This document shows positions 24,091 to 31,092 of a DNA stretch of 33,917 nt, piece after piece. A program made the position numbers and the translations under genes. A model generated the notes under the pieces. The model saw nothing but the letters and a program-made list of their open reading frames with translations. It ran no database searches and had not been told where the DNA came from. How positions within the stretch are numbered: the stretch's first letter is position 1; every line of letters starts with the position of its first letter. This DNA comes from Elusimicrobiaceae bacterium (GTDB taxonomy: Bacteria; Elusimicrobiota; Elusimicrobia; Elusimicrobiales; Elusimicrobiaceae): the NCBI GenBank assembly GCA_016282685.1, contig JAEELM010000022.1, positions 1-33,917 of the forward strand, in the 5' to 3' direction.

Positions 24091-25588
24091 TTTAGCGGAT
24101 GTACTGGCAGAAGAAATTCCTAATGCCCATTATGTGGGAGGGATCGTTCGTAGTAGTTTACTCAACCGTTTTTCCTCCGATATAGACATTGCGTTGCCAG
24201 CAAGTGAAATAAAGCCGGCCGCTGCCCGTTTAGCCAAACGCCTGAATGCAGCCGTTTTTGAAATGGACCCCGAATTAGGGGTTTGGCGTTTAGTTACCCA
24301 TCAAGAAAAAATTCAATTAGATCTTACCGCTTACCAGGGAGCCAATCTAAAAGAAGACTTGCTCCGACGTGATTTTGCTTTTAATGCACTGGCTTATCCA
24401 GTAGCTGCTCGGCCAGAAATTGTGGTGATGCCGCGTGAAAATGATACGGCACATTTGCTATTAAAAGGCTTGCAGAATAATTTGATTGTAGATGAATGTG
24501 ACGGTATTACAGATATTAAAAAGAAACTAATTCGTCTAAATGGCCCTCATCATTTTCAAGAGGATCCGCTACGGATGTTACGTGCCTTTCGCAGTGCGGC
24601 GGAATTGAATTTTACGATTGATTCTCGAACTCTAGCCCAAATTAAAACAGATCATGCTTTGATTGTTTCTTCTGCAGGAGAGCGTGTCCGAGAAGAATTG
24701 GAACGTTTATTGGCGACCTCAAAAAGTTATGAAATGATAAATGAGATGGATCAGTGTGGCCTTTTGACATCTATTTTCCCGGAATTAGAAGCGCAGCGTA
24801 CCTGTGCGGAAGTATATTATGGAAAAGGAGGCGTTCTAAAGCATACGTTGTATGTTTTAAAACGGATGGAATATTTGTTGGAACATCTGGAAGTTGCCTT
24901 TCCCAAATATGCCCCTGCGTTAATTCCTTTTACTAAAAATAAAGCCCTGTACAAGATGGCGGCCCTTTTGCATGATATAGCAAAGCCTACTACGGCAAAA
25001 ATACAAGGAGATCGGTTGCGATTTTTTTACCATGAGCAAAAAGGGGCTCAAATGGCAAAGGTGGTTTTGGACCGTTTGCATTATAGCAGAGCTGATATAC
25101 GTCTTATCTGTTCTATGATAGGGGAACATCTGCGCCCTTCCAATTTGGCCAGCAATAATGTGTTGACAGACCGTGGAATTTATCATTTCTTTAGAGATTT
25201 AAAAGAAGCAGCAATCCCGATGCTTTTGTTATGTTGGGCGGACTATACCAGTTATATAACAGAAGACCAGTTGCAACAAATTATACCGAGAACGGAACAA
25301 CGGCTTATGACAATTGAACAAGCCAAACGAGAGAAAAATATTGGTAAAACATTGCGACATTTGCAGGTATTGTTTGTTTTGTTTGGAAAGTATTTTGAAT
25401 CTCCACAAAAAGTTCGTCCAACGCGTTTGGTTACGGGGCAAGATGTAATGTTGATTTGCCATTTACCCCCCTGTCCACGGGTAGGGGAAATTTTAGAAGC
25501 AGTTTCTATAGCCCAAGTGGAAGGAGAAGTGACTTCACGCGAAGAGGCTTTGACGTTTTTACAGCAAACTTTTTGCACTAAAAAATAG
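24083..25588 (+). CDS. cca: tRNA nucleotidyltransferase / CCA-adding enzyme with HD domain
   Basis: A 501-residue class II nucleotidyltransferase. It adds or repairs the 3' CCA of tRNAs; relatives can be split into A-adding and CC-adding forms, or poly(A) polymerase, which sequence alone does not decide. The head motif GGIVRSSLLNRFSSDIDIA supplies the catalytic pair Asp33/Asp35; RRDFAFNALAY is motif B; EDPLRMLRAFR is typical; and ALLHDIAKP about residue 297 begins an HD hydrolase domain. The likely start is TTG at 24083 with GGAGGAA 6-7 nt before it, overlapping the acyl-CoA ligase by 8 bp. The following tRNA gene does not encode CCA, so its product would need such an enzyme. Confidence 0.88.
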   Translation: MFSLADVLAEEIPNAHYVGGIVRSSLLNRFSSDIDIALPASEIKPAAARLAKRLNAAVFEMDPELGVWRLVTHQEKIQLDLTAYQGANLKEDLLRRDFAFNALAYPVAARPEIVVMPRENDTAHLLLKGLQNNLIVDECDGITDIKKKLIRLNGPHHFQEDPLRMLRAFRSAAELNFTIDSRTLAQIKTDHALIVSSAGERVREELERLLATSKSYEMINEMDQCGLLTSIFPELEAQRTCAEVYYGKGGVLKHTLYVLKRMEYLLEHLEVAFPKYAPALIPFTKNKALYKMAALLHDIAKPTTAKIQGDRLRFFYHEQKGAQMAKVVLDRLHYSRADIRLICSMIGEHLRPSNLASNNVLTDRGIYHFFRDLKEAAIPMLLLCWADYTSYITEDQLQQIIPRTEQRLMTIEQAKREKNIGKTLRHLQVLFVLFGKYFESPQKVRPTRLVTGQDVMLICHLPPCPRVGEILEAVSIAQVEGEVTSREEALTFLQQTFCTKK

Positions 25589-25611
25589 TGTACGCAATAG
25601 AAAAATTTTGC

Positions 25612-25617
25612 TAGAAT
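25612..25617 (+). promoter_or_regulatory. Candidate -10 (TAGAAT) of tRNA-Gly
   Basis: TAGAAT lies 20 bp before the tRNA, which would give a 14-nt 5' leader to be removed by RNase P. No clear -35 is visible, so co-transcription from the upstream operon is an alternative. Confidence 0.4.
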
Positions 25618-25637
25618 AAAGTAGCGTAGTTCGTAAT

Positions 25638-25708
25638 GCGGGCGTGGTTCAATGGTAGAATGGAAGCTTCCCAAGCTTTAGACGAGGGTTCGATTCCCTT
25701 CGCCCGCT
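25638..25708 (+). tRNA. tRNA-Gly (anticodon CCC)
   Basis: A full cloverleaf folds by hand: acceptor GCGGGCG / CGCCCGC, D stem GTTC / GAAT, anticodon stem GAAGC / GCTTT with loop TTCCCAA (CCC at 25670-25672), a 4-nt variable loop, and T arm GAGGG-TTCGATT-CCCTT. Discriminator is T25708. The genome does not encode the terminal CCA; a T run follows directly and may act as its end signal. Confidence 0.95.
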
Positions 25709-25724
25709 TTTTTAGAGGATTCTT

Positions 25725-26372
25725 ATGGCAGACGAACAAAATATAGAAACAGATTCTTCTTTTCCCGATCACAGCACAGGCAATAAAGATTTATGGCTTT
25801 TTTTGATTGTTTTAGATGCCATCTTCTTGTGTGTGTTTGGCTTTTTTATCTATAAGCATTTTTCCGGAAAGATTTTTACACCTTCAACATCTTCCGAAGT
25901 AGTGCAGAAAGAAGAAGCCCCTTCTGCCGAAATGGTTACTGTGGAAGATGAGGCTGTTTGGGTGGAAACTCCAAATGCAGATGGCGAACCTAAAAAGGAA
26001 ATACAGCCAACGCAAGAAACAGAATCTTCAGAAACAACGGTTGCAGAATTGTTTAAAGGAGTTGTGCAAGAGGAGCAATCGCTTGTAAAAGAGCAGCCAG
26101 AAGAACAAAAACAGAGTGTAATCATCTCGAACGAAAAAGGCAAATACCGTCAAGTTACTTTCCGCTGGTTTGGAGACGGAGATAAGGTCGCGATTGTGAG
26201 TGGTTTTACCATGTCAAAACCCAAAGAGTTAAAAAAAGTAGGAACCTACTGGGAAACTACTTTGGCAATTGCTCCCGGTTCTTATAAATTTTTGTATATT
26301 GTAGATGGGAAGAATAGGTTAGATCCCTATGTCCCAGAGAAAGATGGGCGTTCTGTGTTAGAAGTAAAATAA
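25725..26372 (+). CDS. Membrane-anchored protein with C-terminal CBM48/glycogen-binding-like domain
   Basis: A 215-residue protein with one hydrophobic anchor (about 23-46, LWLFLIVLDAIFLCVFGFFI), an acidic Glu/Ser/Thr linker (about 55-130) and a C-terminal domain from RQVTFRWFGDGDKVAIVSGF to the end. This last domain matches the CBM48/AMPK glycogen-binding pattern (VAIVSGF--S--E-KK-G-YWETTLA-APGSYKF-YIVDG--R-DP). Such domains bind alpha-glucans or serve as enzyme partner modules. GAGG lies just before ATG 25725. No catalytic domain is attached, so a scaffold or binding role is inferred. It is the last gene before a strong terminator. Confidence 0.7.
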   Translation: MADEQNIETDSSFPDHSTGNKDLWLFLIVLDAIFLCVFGFFIYKHFSGKIFTPSTSSEVVQKEEAPSAEMVTVEDEAVWVETPNADGEPKKEIQPTQETESSETTVAELFKGVVQEEQSLVKEQPEEQKQSVIISNEKGKYRQVTFRWFGDGDKVAIVSGFTMSKPKELKKVGTYWETTLAIAPGSYKFLYIVDGKNRLDPYVPEKDGRSVLEVK

Positions 26373-26390
26373 AATTTAATTCGTTTGAGA

Positions 26391-26417
26391 CCCCCGGCCT
26401 TTGCCGGGGGTTTTTTA
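26391..26417 (+). terminator. Rho-independent terminator
   Basis: Perfect 9-bp stem ACCCCCGGC / GCCGGGGGT with loop CTTT and a six-T tail. Closes the gene with the CBM48-like domain. Confidence 0.95.
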
Positions 26418-26422
26418 TAAGT

Positions 26423-26520
26423 GCGTAAGAGGCACGCAAAACGGGGACTGCTGGAAGACAATCCCCGTTAAGGTTACGACTAATCGCCCCAGGGTTTCGG
26501 TTCTCCCCGAGACGGCAGGA
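26423..26520. other. GC-rich structured intergenic segment, possible RNA
   Basis: This segment between the terminator and the lexA stop is clearly richer in G and C than nearby intergenic DNA. TGCGT / ACGCA (26423-26427, 26435-26439) and AACGGGGA / TCCCCGTT (26441-26448, 26463-26470) form hairpins. CGGGGA can instead pair with a second TCCCCG at 26505-26510, and the loop CTGC (26449-26452) with GCAG at 26516-26519, so two folds compete. A TATAAG (26417-26422) could start a plus transcript. It may instead be the lexA 3' UTR. It fits no tRNA, 6S, SRP or tmRNA pattern that I know. Confidence 0.35.
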
Positions 26521-26524
26521 AATT

Positions 26525-27133
26525 TTAATTATTTAAATAGCGTTTAATGATACTACGTACGATTCCTTCTACGTGGAAGGAATTTTTATCAGCCACAATG
26601 GGCGTGTAAGCTGGATTGACCGATTGTAAAATGACGTTATCTCCGTCTTGGGTAAAACGTTTTACCATTACTTCCCCTTCATTAACGCATACCACTACGT
26701 CTTTATTTTTAGGTTGAGAACTTTGTTCTACAATTAACCAATCGTGAGGGGCAATAAGTGTTTGCATAGAATCTCCCTTTGCTTCCACCATAAACCCCCT
26801 GCTAGCCGGGAAATAAATCATACTGGGGTCCACCGGAATGATACGCGTGGGCATTCCATCCAAAATAGTTCCTTCCGGCCCGCATTTGGCCATCCCATAC
26901 ATTTTTAGATATACTACATTGCGTTCAGGATCTTTTAAAATAATGTAGTCTCGTGGGTTAGCCGGATTACGCTTTAAATACCCCTTTTTTTCCAACTGTT
27001 TGATGTGATGAAAGACTACGCTTTTAGCACTTACGTTTAAGTGTGTGGCTAATTCTTCCATAGTAAGAGGATCGGAAATATTAGATTTTAGAATTTCCAA
27101 AAGTTCAGCTTGCTTGGGATGTAGTGCTTTCAT
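26525..27133 (-). CDS. lexA: LexA-type SOS repressor / S24 peptidase-like autoprotease
   Basis: A 202-residue protein with an N-terminal winged helix (about 1-56; VSAKSVVFHHIKQLEKKGYL) and a C-terminal S24 self-cleavage domain. Nucleophile Ser122 lies in GDSM and Lys158 in VMVKRF, close to the E. coli pair (119 and 156). The expected cleavage point is Cys84-Gly85 rather than Ala-Gly; UmuD also uses Cys-Gly. Such repressors block SOS genes until RecA triggers cleavage. AAGGAG precedes the start at 6 nt, and an inverted repeat overlies the presumed transcript start, so it may repress itself. It could be a LexA-like regulator with another role. Confidence 0.85.
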   Translation of the reverse strand: MKALHPKQAELLEILKSNISDPLTMEELATHLNVSAKSVVFHHIKQLEKKGYLKRNPANPRDYIILKDPERNVVYLKMYGMAKCGPEGTILDGMPTRIIPVDPSMIYFPASRGFMVEAKGDSMQTLIAPHDWLIVEQSSQPKNKDVVVCVNEGEVMVKRFTQDGDNVILQSVNPAYTPIVADKNSFHVEGIVRSIIKRYLNN

Positions 27134-27145
27134 TTTAAACTCCTT

Positions 27146-27200
27146 GAACTTATTTTCTTGTTCTATATATTATTCTATATTTTTTTAATATAAAAGTCGA
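27146..27200 (-). promoter_or_regulatory. lexA promoter with GAAC-N10-GTTC operator candidate
   Basis: On the minus strand, TCGACT (27200-27195), 17-bp spacer, TAGAAT (27177-27172) predict a start near 27165. GAAC-N10-GTTC (27146-27163; also readable as TTGAAC-N10-GTTCTA) sits just after it, ending next to the AAGGAG. An operator here would block transcription. Confidence 0.45.
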
Positions 27201-27209
27201 GTTAATTTT

Positions 27210-27236
27210 AAAAATACTTAAAAAATAAGTATTTTT
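27210..27236 (-). terminator. AT-rich hairpin after galE, weak terminator
   Basis: Perfect 10-bp repeat AAAAATACTT / AAGTATTTTT with a 7-nt loop, downstream of galE on the minus strand and upstream of the lexA promoter. It is AT-rich, so termination strength is uncertain. Confidence 0.4.
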
Positions 27237-27275
27237 ATATATCATAAGATTTTGTTTAATGTTTTATTTTAACGG

Positions 27276-28250
27276 CTAATATTTCCTGTTTTTTTCCCAA
27301 TTCCATGCCGTTTCTATGATGCGAGTTAGTGAATAGCGGGGGGACCAGCCTAATACATTTTTAGCTTTTGTACTGTCTGCAATTAAAATGGCAGGGTCTC
27401 CTTTTCTGCGAGGAGCTGTTTCTACTTTAAAGTCAACCCCGGTGATTTGTTTCGTTTTTTCTATAATTTCTAAAACGGAAAATCCATTTCCGCTTCCCAA
27501 ATTAAATTGATCGCTTTTATTCTCCTGTTCCATTTTTTCAAGTGCCAAGATATGAGCTTGTGATAAATCGTTTACGTGAATAAAGTCTCTTATACAAGAA
27601 CCATCTTTAGTAGGATAATCGGTTCCAAAAATCTTTACGTTAGGCCTTTTCTTTGCAGCTGCTTGCAAAACAATAGGGATGAGATGTGTTTCCGGAGTGT
27701 GGGATTCCCCTATTTCTCCGCTATCATCGGCGCCCGCAGCATTAAAATAACGCAAGACGGTTGATTTTAATCCATATGCTTTTTCAAAATCTTTCAACAT
27801 CTTTTCCACAATTAACTTTGTGTTCCCATAAGGATTGCAGGGATGTTGCGGATGGGTTTCATCTATTTTCTTTTGAACAGGTTCTCCGAAAGTAGCAGCC
27901 GTGGAGGAAAAAACAAAATAGGGAATATGATTTTCAACCATACAATCTAATAAATGAAGTACATTTTCTACATTGTTATGATAATATTTGGAAGGGGATT
28001 GAATGCTTTCTGCTACTTCAATAAATGCTGCGAAATGCATGACAGCTTCTATTTTGTACTTGCAAAAAATTTCATTGAGTCGTTCCCTATCACGGATGTC
28101 TCCTTGTTCAAAAGGATAAGATTGCACGGCTGCCAAGTGGCCTTTGGATAAATTATCAAATACGATAGGACAATATCCCTTTTGGTCTAACATTTTTACT
28201 ACGTGGGAGCCGATATATCCCGCACCCCCTACTACTAAGATATTTTTCAT
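27276..28250 (-). CDS. galE: UDP-glucose 4-epimerase
   Basis: A 324-residue short-chain dehydrogenase-fold enzyme that interconverts UDP-glucose and UDP-galactose with tightly bound NAD. The N-terminus has VGGAGYIGSHVV (NAD glycine motif), and YGNTK is the catalytic Tyr-x3-Lys motif, preceded by the FSSTAATFG serine-threonine block. LRYFNAAGAD and the region with RDFIHVNDLS are typical of GalE. Length is normal. A GGAAAGAG site precedes the start. Supplies sugar nucleotides for LPS or capsule; the lpt-kds genes lie nearby. Divergent from the SGNH hydrolase gene. Confidence 0.93.
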   Translation of the reverse strand: MKNILVVGGAGYIGSHVVKMLDQKGYCPIVFDNLSKGHLAAVQSYPFEQGDIRDRERLNEIFCKYKIEAVMHFAAFIEVAESIQSPSKYYHNNVENVLHLLDCMVENHIPYFVFSSTAATFGEPVQKKIDETHPQHPCNPYGNTKLIVEKMLKDFEKAYGLKSTVLRYFNAAGADDSGEIGESHTPETHLIPIVLQAAAKKRPNVKIFGTDYPTKDGSCIRDFIHVNDLSQAHILALEKMEQENKSDQFNLGSGNGFSVLEIIEKTKQITGVDFKVETAPRRKGDPAILIADSTKAKNVLGWSPRYSLTRIIETAWNWEKNRKY

Positions 28251-28300
28251 ATTTTTCTCTTTCCTTATTCTACTATTTTTTCATCATATAATATTTTTGT

Positions 28301-28306
28301 TAAAAT
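28301..28306 (+). promoter_or_regulatory. Candidate -10 (TAAAAT) of the SGNH hydrolase gene, leaderless
   Basis: TAAAAT ends 6 nt before ATG 28313, with no Shine-Dalgarno. A second candidate, TATAAT at 28287-28292, would give a leader of about 14 nt, also without Shine-Dalgarno. Confidence 0.45.
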
Positions 28307-28312
28307 AATTTT

Positions 28313-28912
28313 ATGAGAAAAGTGATTATAACACTTGTAATTATTGCAGGGTTAGCTTATTTATTTATGGGGAAAAGAGAAATTAAAAATTTTCCTAATT
28401 CCAATCAAAATATAGTGGCTTTTGGAGATAGTTTAACGGCGGGATATGGGGCTCCTAAAGGGAATTCTTATCCGGATTATTTGGGGCAGCGGTTAAATAG
28501 ACCCGTAATTAATATGGGGGTATCTGGTGAATTGGCTGTTCAAGCCTCCGCCCGTCTTCCGGAAGTTTTGGCACAACAACCCTATATGGTTCTTATTGAA
28601 TTTGGAGGAAATGATTTTATGCAACAACGCAGTGCACAGGCTGCGGTGGAAGCTGTTTCCCAATTGGTAGATGCTGTGCAAGAAGCGGGAGCAATAGCAG
28701 TAATTGTGGATATTGGTGGGCCCGGAATGGGGAAATATACAACAGCTTATAAGAAAATAGCAAAAGAAAAAGGAGCCATTTTTGTACCGGGAATATTAAA
28801 CGGTATATTTGCAAAACGAGCTTTTAAATCAGATGCAGTCCATCCCAATGCGGCCGGCTATGAGCAGGTTGCTGATAAAGTGTATCAAAAAATTAAAACA
28901 TATGTGAAATAA
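28313..28912 (+). CDS. SGNH/GDSL-type esterase (TesA/arylesterase-like), membrane anchored or exported
   Basis: A 199-residue serine hydrolase. Residues 1-19 form a hydrophobic signal or anchor. Block I FGDSLTAGYG (Ser40), Gly in NMGVSGE, Asn in EFGGNDF and the Asp174-x2-His177 pair (SDAVHPNAAGY) give the complete SGNH catalytic set. Related TesA enzymes cut thioesters and esters of fatty acids or lysophospholipids; the substrate here is unknown. Monocistronic and probably leaderless, its stop overlaps a terminator shared with the convergent lptB. Confidence 0.88.
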   Translation: MRKVIITLVIIAGLAYLFMGKREIKNFPNSNQNIVAFGDSLTAGYGAPKGNSYPDYLGQRLNRPVINMGVSGELAVQASARLPEVLAQQPYMVLIEFGGNDFMQQRSAQAAVEAVSQLVDAVQEAGAIAVIVDIGGPGMGKYTTAYKKIAKEKGAIFVPGILNGIFAKRAFKSDAVHPNAAGYEQVADKVYQKIKTYVK

Positions 28913-28936
28913 AATCCCTTCTTTCGAAGGGATTTT
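28911..28936. terminator. Bidirectional terminator
   Basis: Perfect 11-bp stem AAAATCCCTTC / GAAGGGATTTT with a 4-nt loop. It overlaps the stop of the SGNH gene and lies 1 bp after the lptB stop on the other strand, so it serves both. Confidence 0.9.
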
Positions 28937-28937
28937 A

Positions 28938-29657
28938 TTACATCTTAAAGTCTTCTCCCAAATACAATTTACGGGCATTAGGATCATTGAGTAAGGTATT
29001 TTGGTCTCCTTCTACTAGGATTTTGCCGTCGTATATGAGATAAGCGCGTTCTGTTAGGGGCAAAGTTTCGCGCACGTTATGATCCGTAATAAGAACACCA
29101 AGCCCTTTGTCTTTTAGTTTAAAAATCATTTTGCGAAGATCTGCCACGGTAATAGGGTCTATTCCAACAAAAGGTTCATCTAAAAGGATAATTTGTGGGT
29201 TACTAATCATGCAACGAGCAATCTCCATACGGCGCTTTTCTCCGCCGGACAATGTCCAGGCTTTTTGTTTAGCTAACTTTGTGAGGCCGAATTCTTCTAA
29301 AAGAGAATCTACGCGGCGCTTTTGTTCTTTTTTATCATCTAAAATGCGTTCCAATACAGCCAACAAATTTTCTTCTACCGTCAGACCCTTAAAAATAGTA
29401 GGTTCTTGAGCTAAGTAGCCTAATCCATGACGGGCGCGTTCGTACATGGGTAAATTTGTTACGTCTTGTCCATCAATAAATACTTGGCCTTGCGTGGGAC
29501 GTATAAACCCAACCATCATGTAAAAAGAGGTAGTTTTTCCGGCGCCGTTTGGGCCTAATAACCCCACAATTTCGCCGGACTTAACGTGAAGATCTACCCC
29601 TTTCACAACCATGCGGTCCTTGTATACTTTAACGATTTTATTGCTGCGTAGTTCCAT
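28938..29657 (-). CDS. lptB: LPS export ABC transporter ATP-binding protein
   Basis: A 239-residue ATPase that powers LPS extraction from the inner membrane. Walker A GPNGAGKTT, signature LSGGEKRRMEIAR and Walker B IILLDEPFVGIDP are intact; the sequence closely fits LptB. The start is taken at ATG 29657 (MELRSNKIVKVYK), with AAGGA 8 nt upstream; a start at 29762 would add 35 residues lying inside lptA. It overlaps the end of lptA by 20 bp, and it is the last gene of the operon, ended by the shared terminator. LptF/G permeases are not in this window. Confidence 0.95.
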   Translation of the reverse strand: MELRSNKIVKVYKDRMVVKGVDLHVKSGEIVGLLGPNGAGKTTSFYMMVGFIRPTQGQVFIDGQDVTNLPMYERARHGLGYLAQEPTIFKGLTVEENLLAVLERILDDKKEQKRRVDSLLEEFGLTKLAKQKAWTLSGGEKRRMEIARCMISNPQIILLDEPFVGIDPITVADLRKMIFKLKDKGLGVLITDHNVRETLPLTERAYLIYDGKILVEGDQNTLLNDPNARKLYLGEDFKM

Positions 29658-30558
29658 AACTAAGTCCTTGATTAAATTTTGAAAAATCCACTTGATTAAC
29701 TTCCGGTGAGACAAACCATCCTTGAACTTTTCCATCCAACGAAATTTGGTTTCCCTCAGCATCCGAAGACACTCTATCGGCTATTATAGCAAAAGTACCT
29801 TGTTCGGTTGTTCCTTTCAAGAGTGGCCGTGAACCATAAGCATATGATTGATTATGTGTCCCGTCATATACAATAGTTTCCGCTTCTAAAAAGCGTAGGC
29901 CATCCGATAAGACGGCATTTCCTTCTAATTGGATATAATTTTCTGTTTGTCTGATTATCATTTTATTGGCAGATAATGTTTGCATTCCTTCGGGGGAAGG
30001 GCGTTCCATCTTTACATTCCCTTCTAGGGTAAAAATTTGTTGTTCCAAATCAAACGTAACTTTTTGAGCGGTTGCTTTAACGGTTGGTTGTAGAGGATCG
30101 GTATAAATAAGGCGAACAGGAGCTGTTTTGTTAGCAGTAAGGGAACCCTGTTGGGTTTTGTAATTAAAAATAGCTTTATGGGCATAAGCTTCGTAGGAAG
30201 AGCCTTTTTGATCCTGTTGTTTAAGATAGACATTCCCAGTGGCGGTAAAACGGTTCAGGGTTCTTTCGGATAGAGCATAATCTGCTTTGAACGTATACGT
30301 GCCATTATCATAAAACACATGGCCGGAAAATTCTTCTTGTTGTTTGTCGCGATGTATAATCCAACTATCACTCTGTATAATTCCACCCAGGACCGAGGGA
30401 AGTTCTTTGGCGTTTGTTTTTTTGGCTTGTAAAATTTTTTTTGCCTGTTTAGCGCGATTAACGACGGGTGTTTGTATTTGCGAATCATCTAATTGCACTG
30501 ACTTGGTACATCCTGTCAATAAAAAAGCGATTGAAAAGAGAAGAAAAAATCGTTTCAT
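29638..30558 (-). CDS. lptA: LptA-like LPS transport protein (OstA fold), lipoprotein
   Basis: A 306-residue exported protein. The beginning MKRFFLLFSIAFLLTGC is a lipobox with Cys17, unlike soluble E. coli LptA. The rest holds OstA-type beta-jellyroll repeats, such as FSGHVFYDNGTYTFKADYAL and FTLEGNVKMERPSPEG. It is much longer than the 185 residues of E. coli LptA, so it may carry extra jellyroll units. LptA forms the periplasmic bridge for LPS; this one sits between lptC and lptB, the standard order. Starts 3 bp after lptC. Confidence 0.8.
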   Translation of the reverse strand: MKRFFLLFSIAFLLTGCTKSVQLDDSQIQTPVVNRAKQAKKILQAKKTNAKELPSVLGGIIQSDSWIIHRDKQQEEFSGHVFYDNGTYTFKADYALSERTLNRFTATGNVYLKQQDQKGSSYEAYAHKAIFNYKTQQGSLTANKTAPVRLIYTDPLQPTVKATAQKVTFDLEQQIFTLEGNVKMERPSPEGMQTLSANKMIIRQTENYIQLEGNAVLSDGLRFLEAETIVYDGTHNQSYAYGSRPLLKGTTEQGTFAIIADRVSSDAEGNQISLDGKVQGWFVSPEVNQVDFSKFNQGLSYGTTQQ

Positions 30559-30561
30559 AAT

Positions 30562-31092
30562 TTATTTTTGTTTGAAATCTTGAATAGAATCCGGAAGGCG
30601 CGTTGATTGCTTCTTAAATTCTATAGTATTTAATTGAGAATCTGTTACAATTCCGTTTTTGGCTGTTATACTGGCGTTTCCACGTGTAACAATTGTTTTT
30701 CCATTTGACCAAATTTGATCCGTATCTATGTTGTACAGAAAACAATTTGCGGAGATGACTAAATTTTCGGCCAAAGATTCAATCCGGGCATTCCCTTCGA
30801 TACTCACGAGATGTTTTGTATAGTCAAATGAACCTACTTTACCGGTAATACGGGCGCTGTCCTCTCCATTTTGTTTTAAATTGAGGAAGGGATTATTCAA
30901 AGTGGCACTTTGTAAATCAGCAAAGTTAACGGTATCGGCCAGGAGAAGCCATTCTTTTTGATTTTCTTTAGAGGAAAAAATAGATACATTGGTAGCCAGT
31001 TGAGCGTGCTCCTCGTTGGCCTCCATTTCGTCATTATTTCCACTACAGGCCATAAGAAGAAAACATAATAAAAATAAACAACTGTATCTCAT
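30562..31092 (-). CDS. lptC: LptC-like LPS transport protein, lipoprotein
   Basis: A 176-residue exported protein with a lipobox (LMAC, Cys16), then a beta-rich domain with WLLLADTVNFADLQSATLNNP and TRGNASITAKNGIVTDSQLNTIEFKK, matching the LptC/OstA pattern. In E. coli LptC is held by a transmembrane helix; here lipid seems to do the job. It overlaps kdsD by 4 bp (ATGA) and lies before lptA. It hands LPS from LptBFG to LptA in the periplasm, as known for the family. Confidence 0.75.
   Translation of the reverse strand: MRYSCLFLLCFLLMACSGNNDEMEANEEHAQLATNVSIFSSKENQKEWLLLADTVNFADLQSATLNNPFLNLKQNGEDSARITGKVGSFDYTKHLVSIEGNARIESLAENLVISANCFLYNIDTDQIWSNGKTIVTRGNASITAKNGIVTDSQLNTIEFKKQSTRLPDSIQDFKQK

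Noticed and set aside
26423-26520. 6S, SRP, tmRNA or tRNA identity for the structured intergenic segment
   Set aside because: None of their key bases (SRP GGAAG apical loop with GNRA, tmRNA T-arm and CCA end, tRNA cloverleaf) can be placed.
29658-29762. A 274-residue LptB beginning at 29762
   Set aside because: The extra 35 residues lie in lptA and do not resemble an ABC N-terminus; ATG 29657 has a Shine-Dalgarno.
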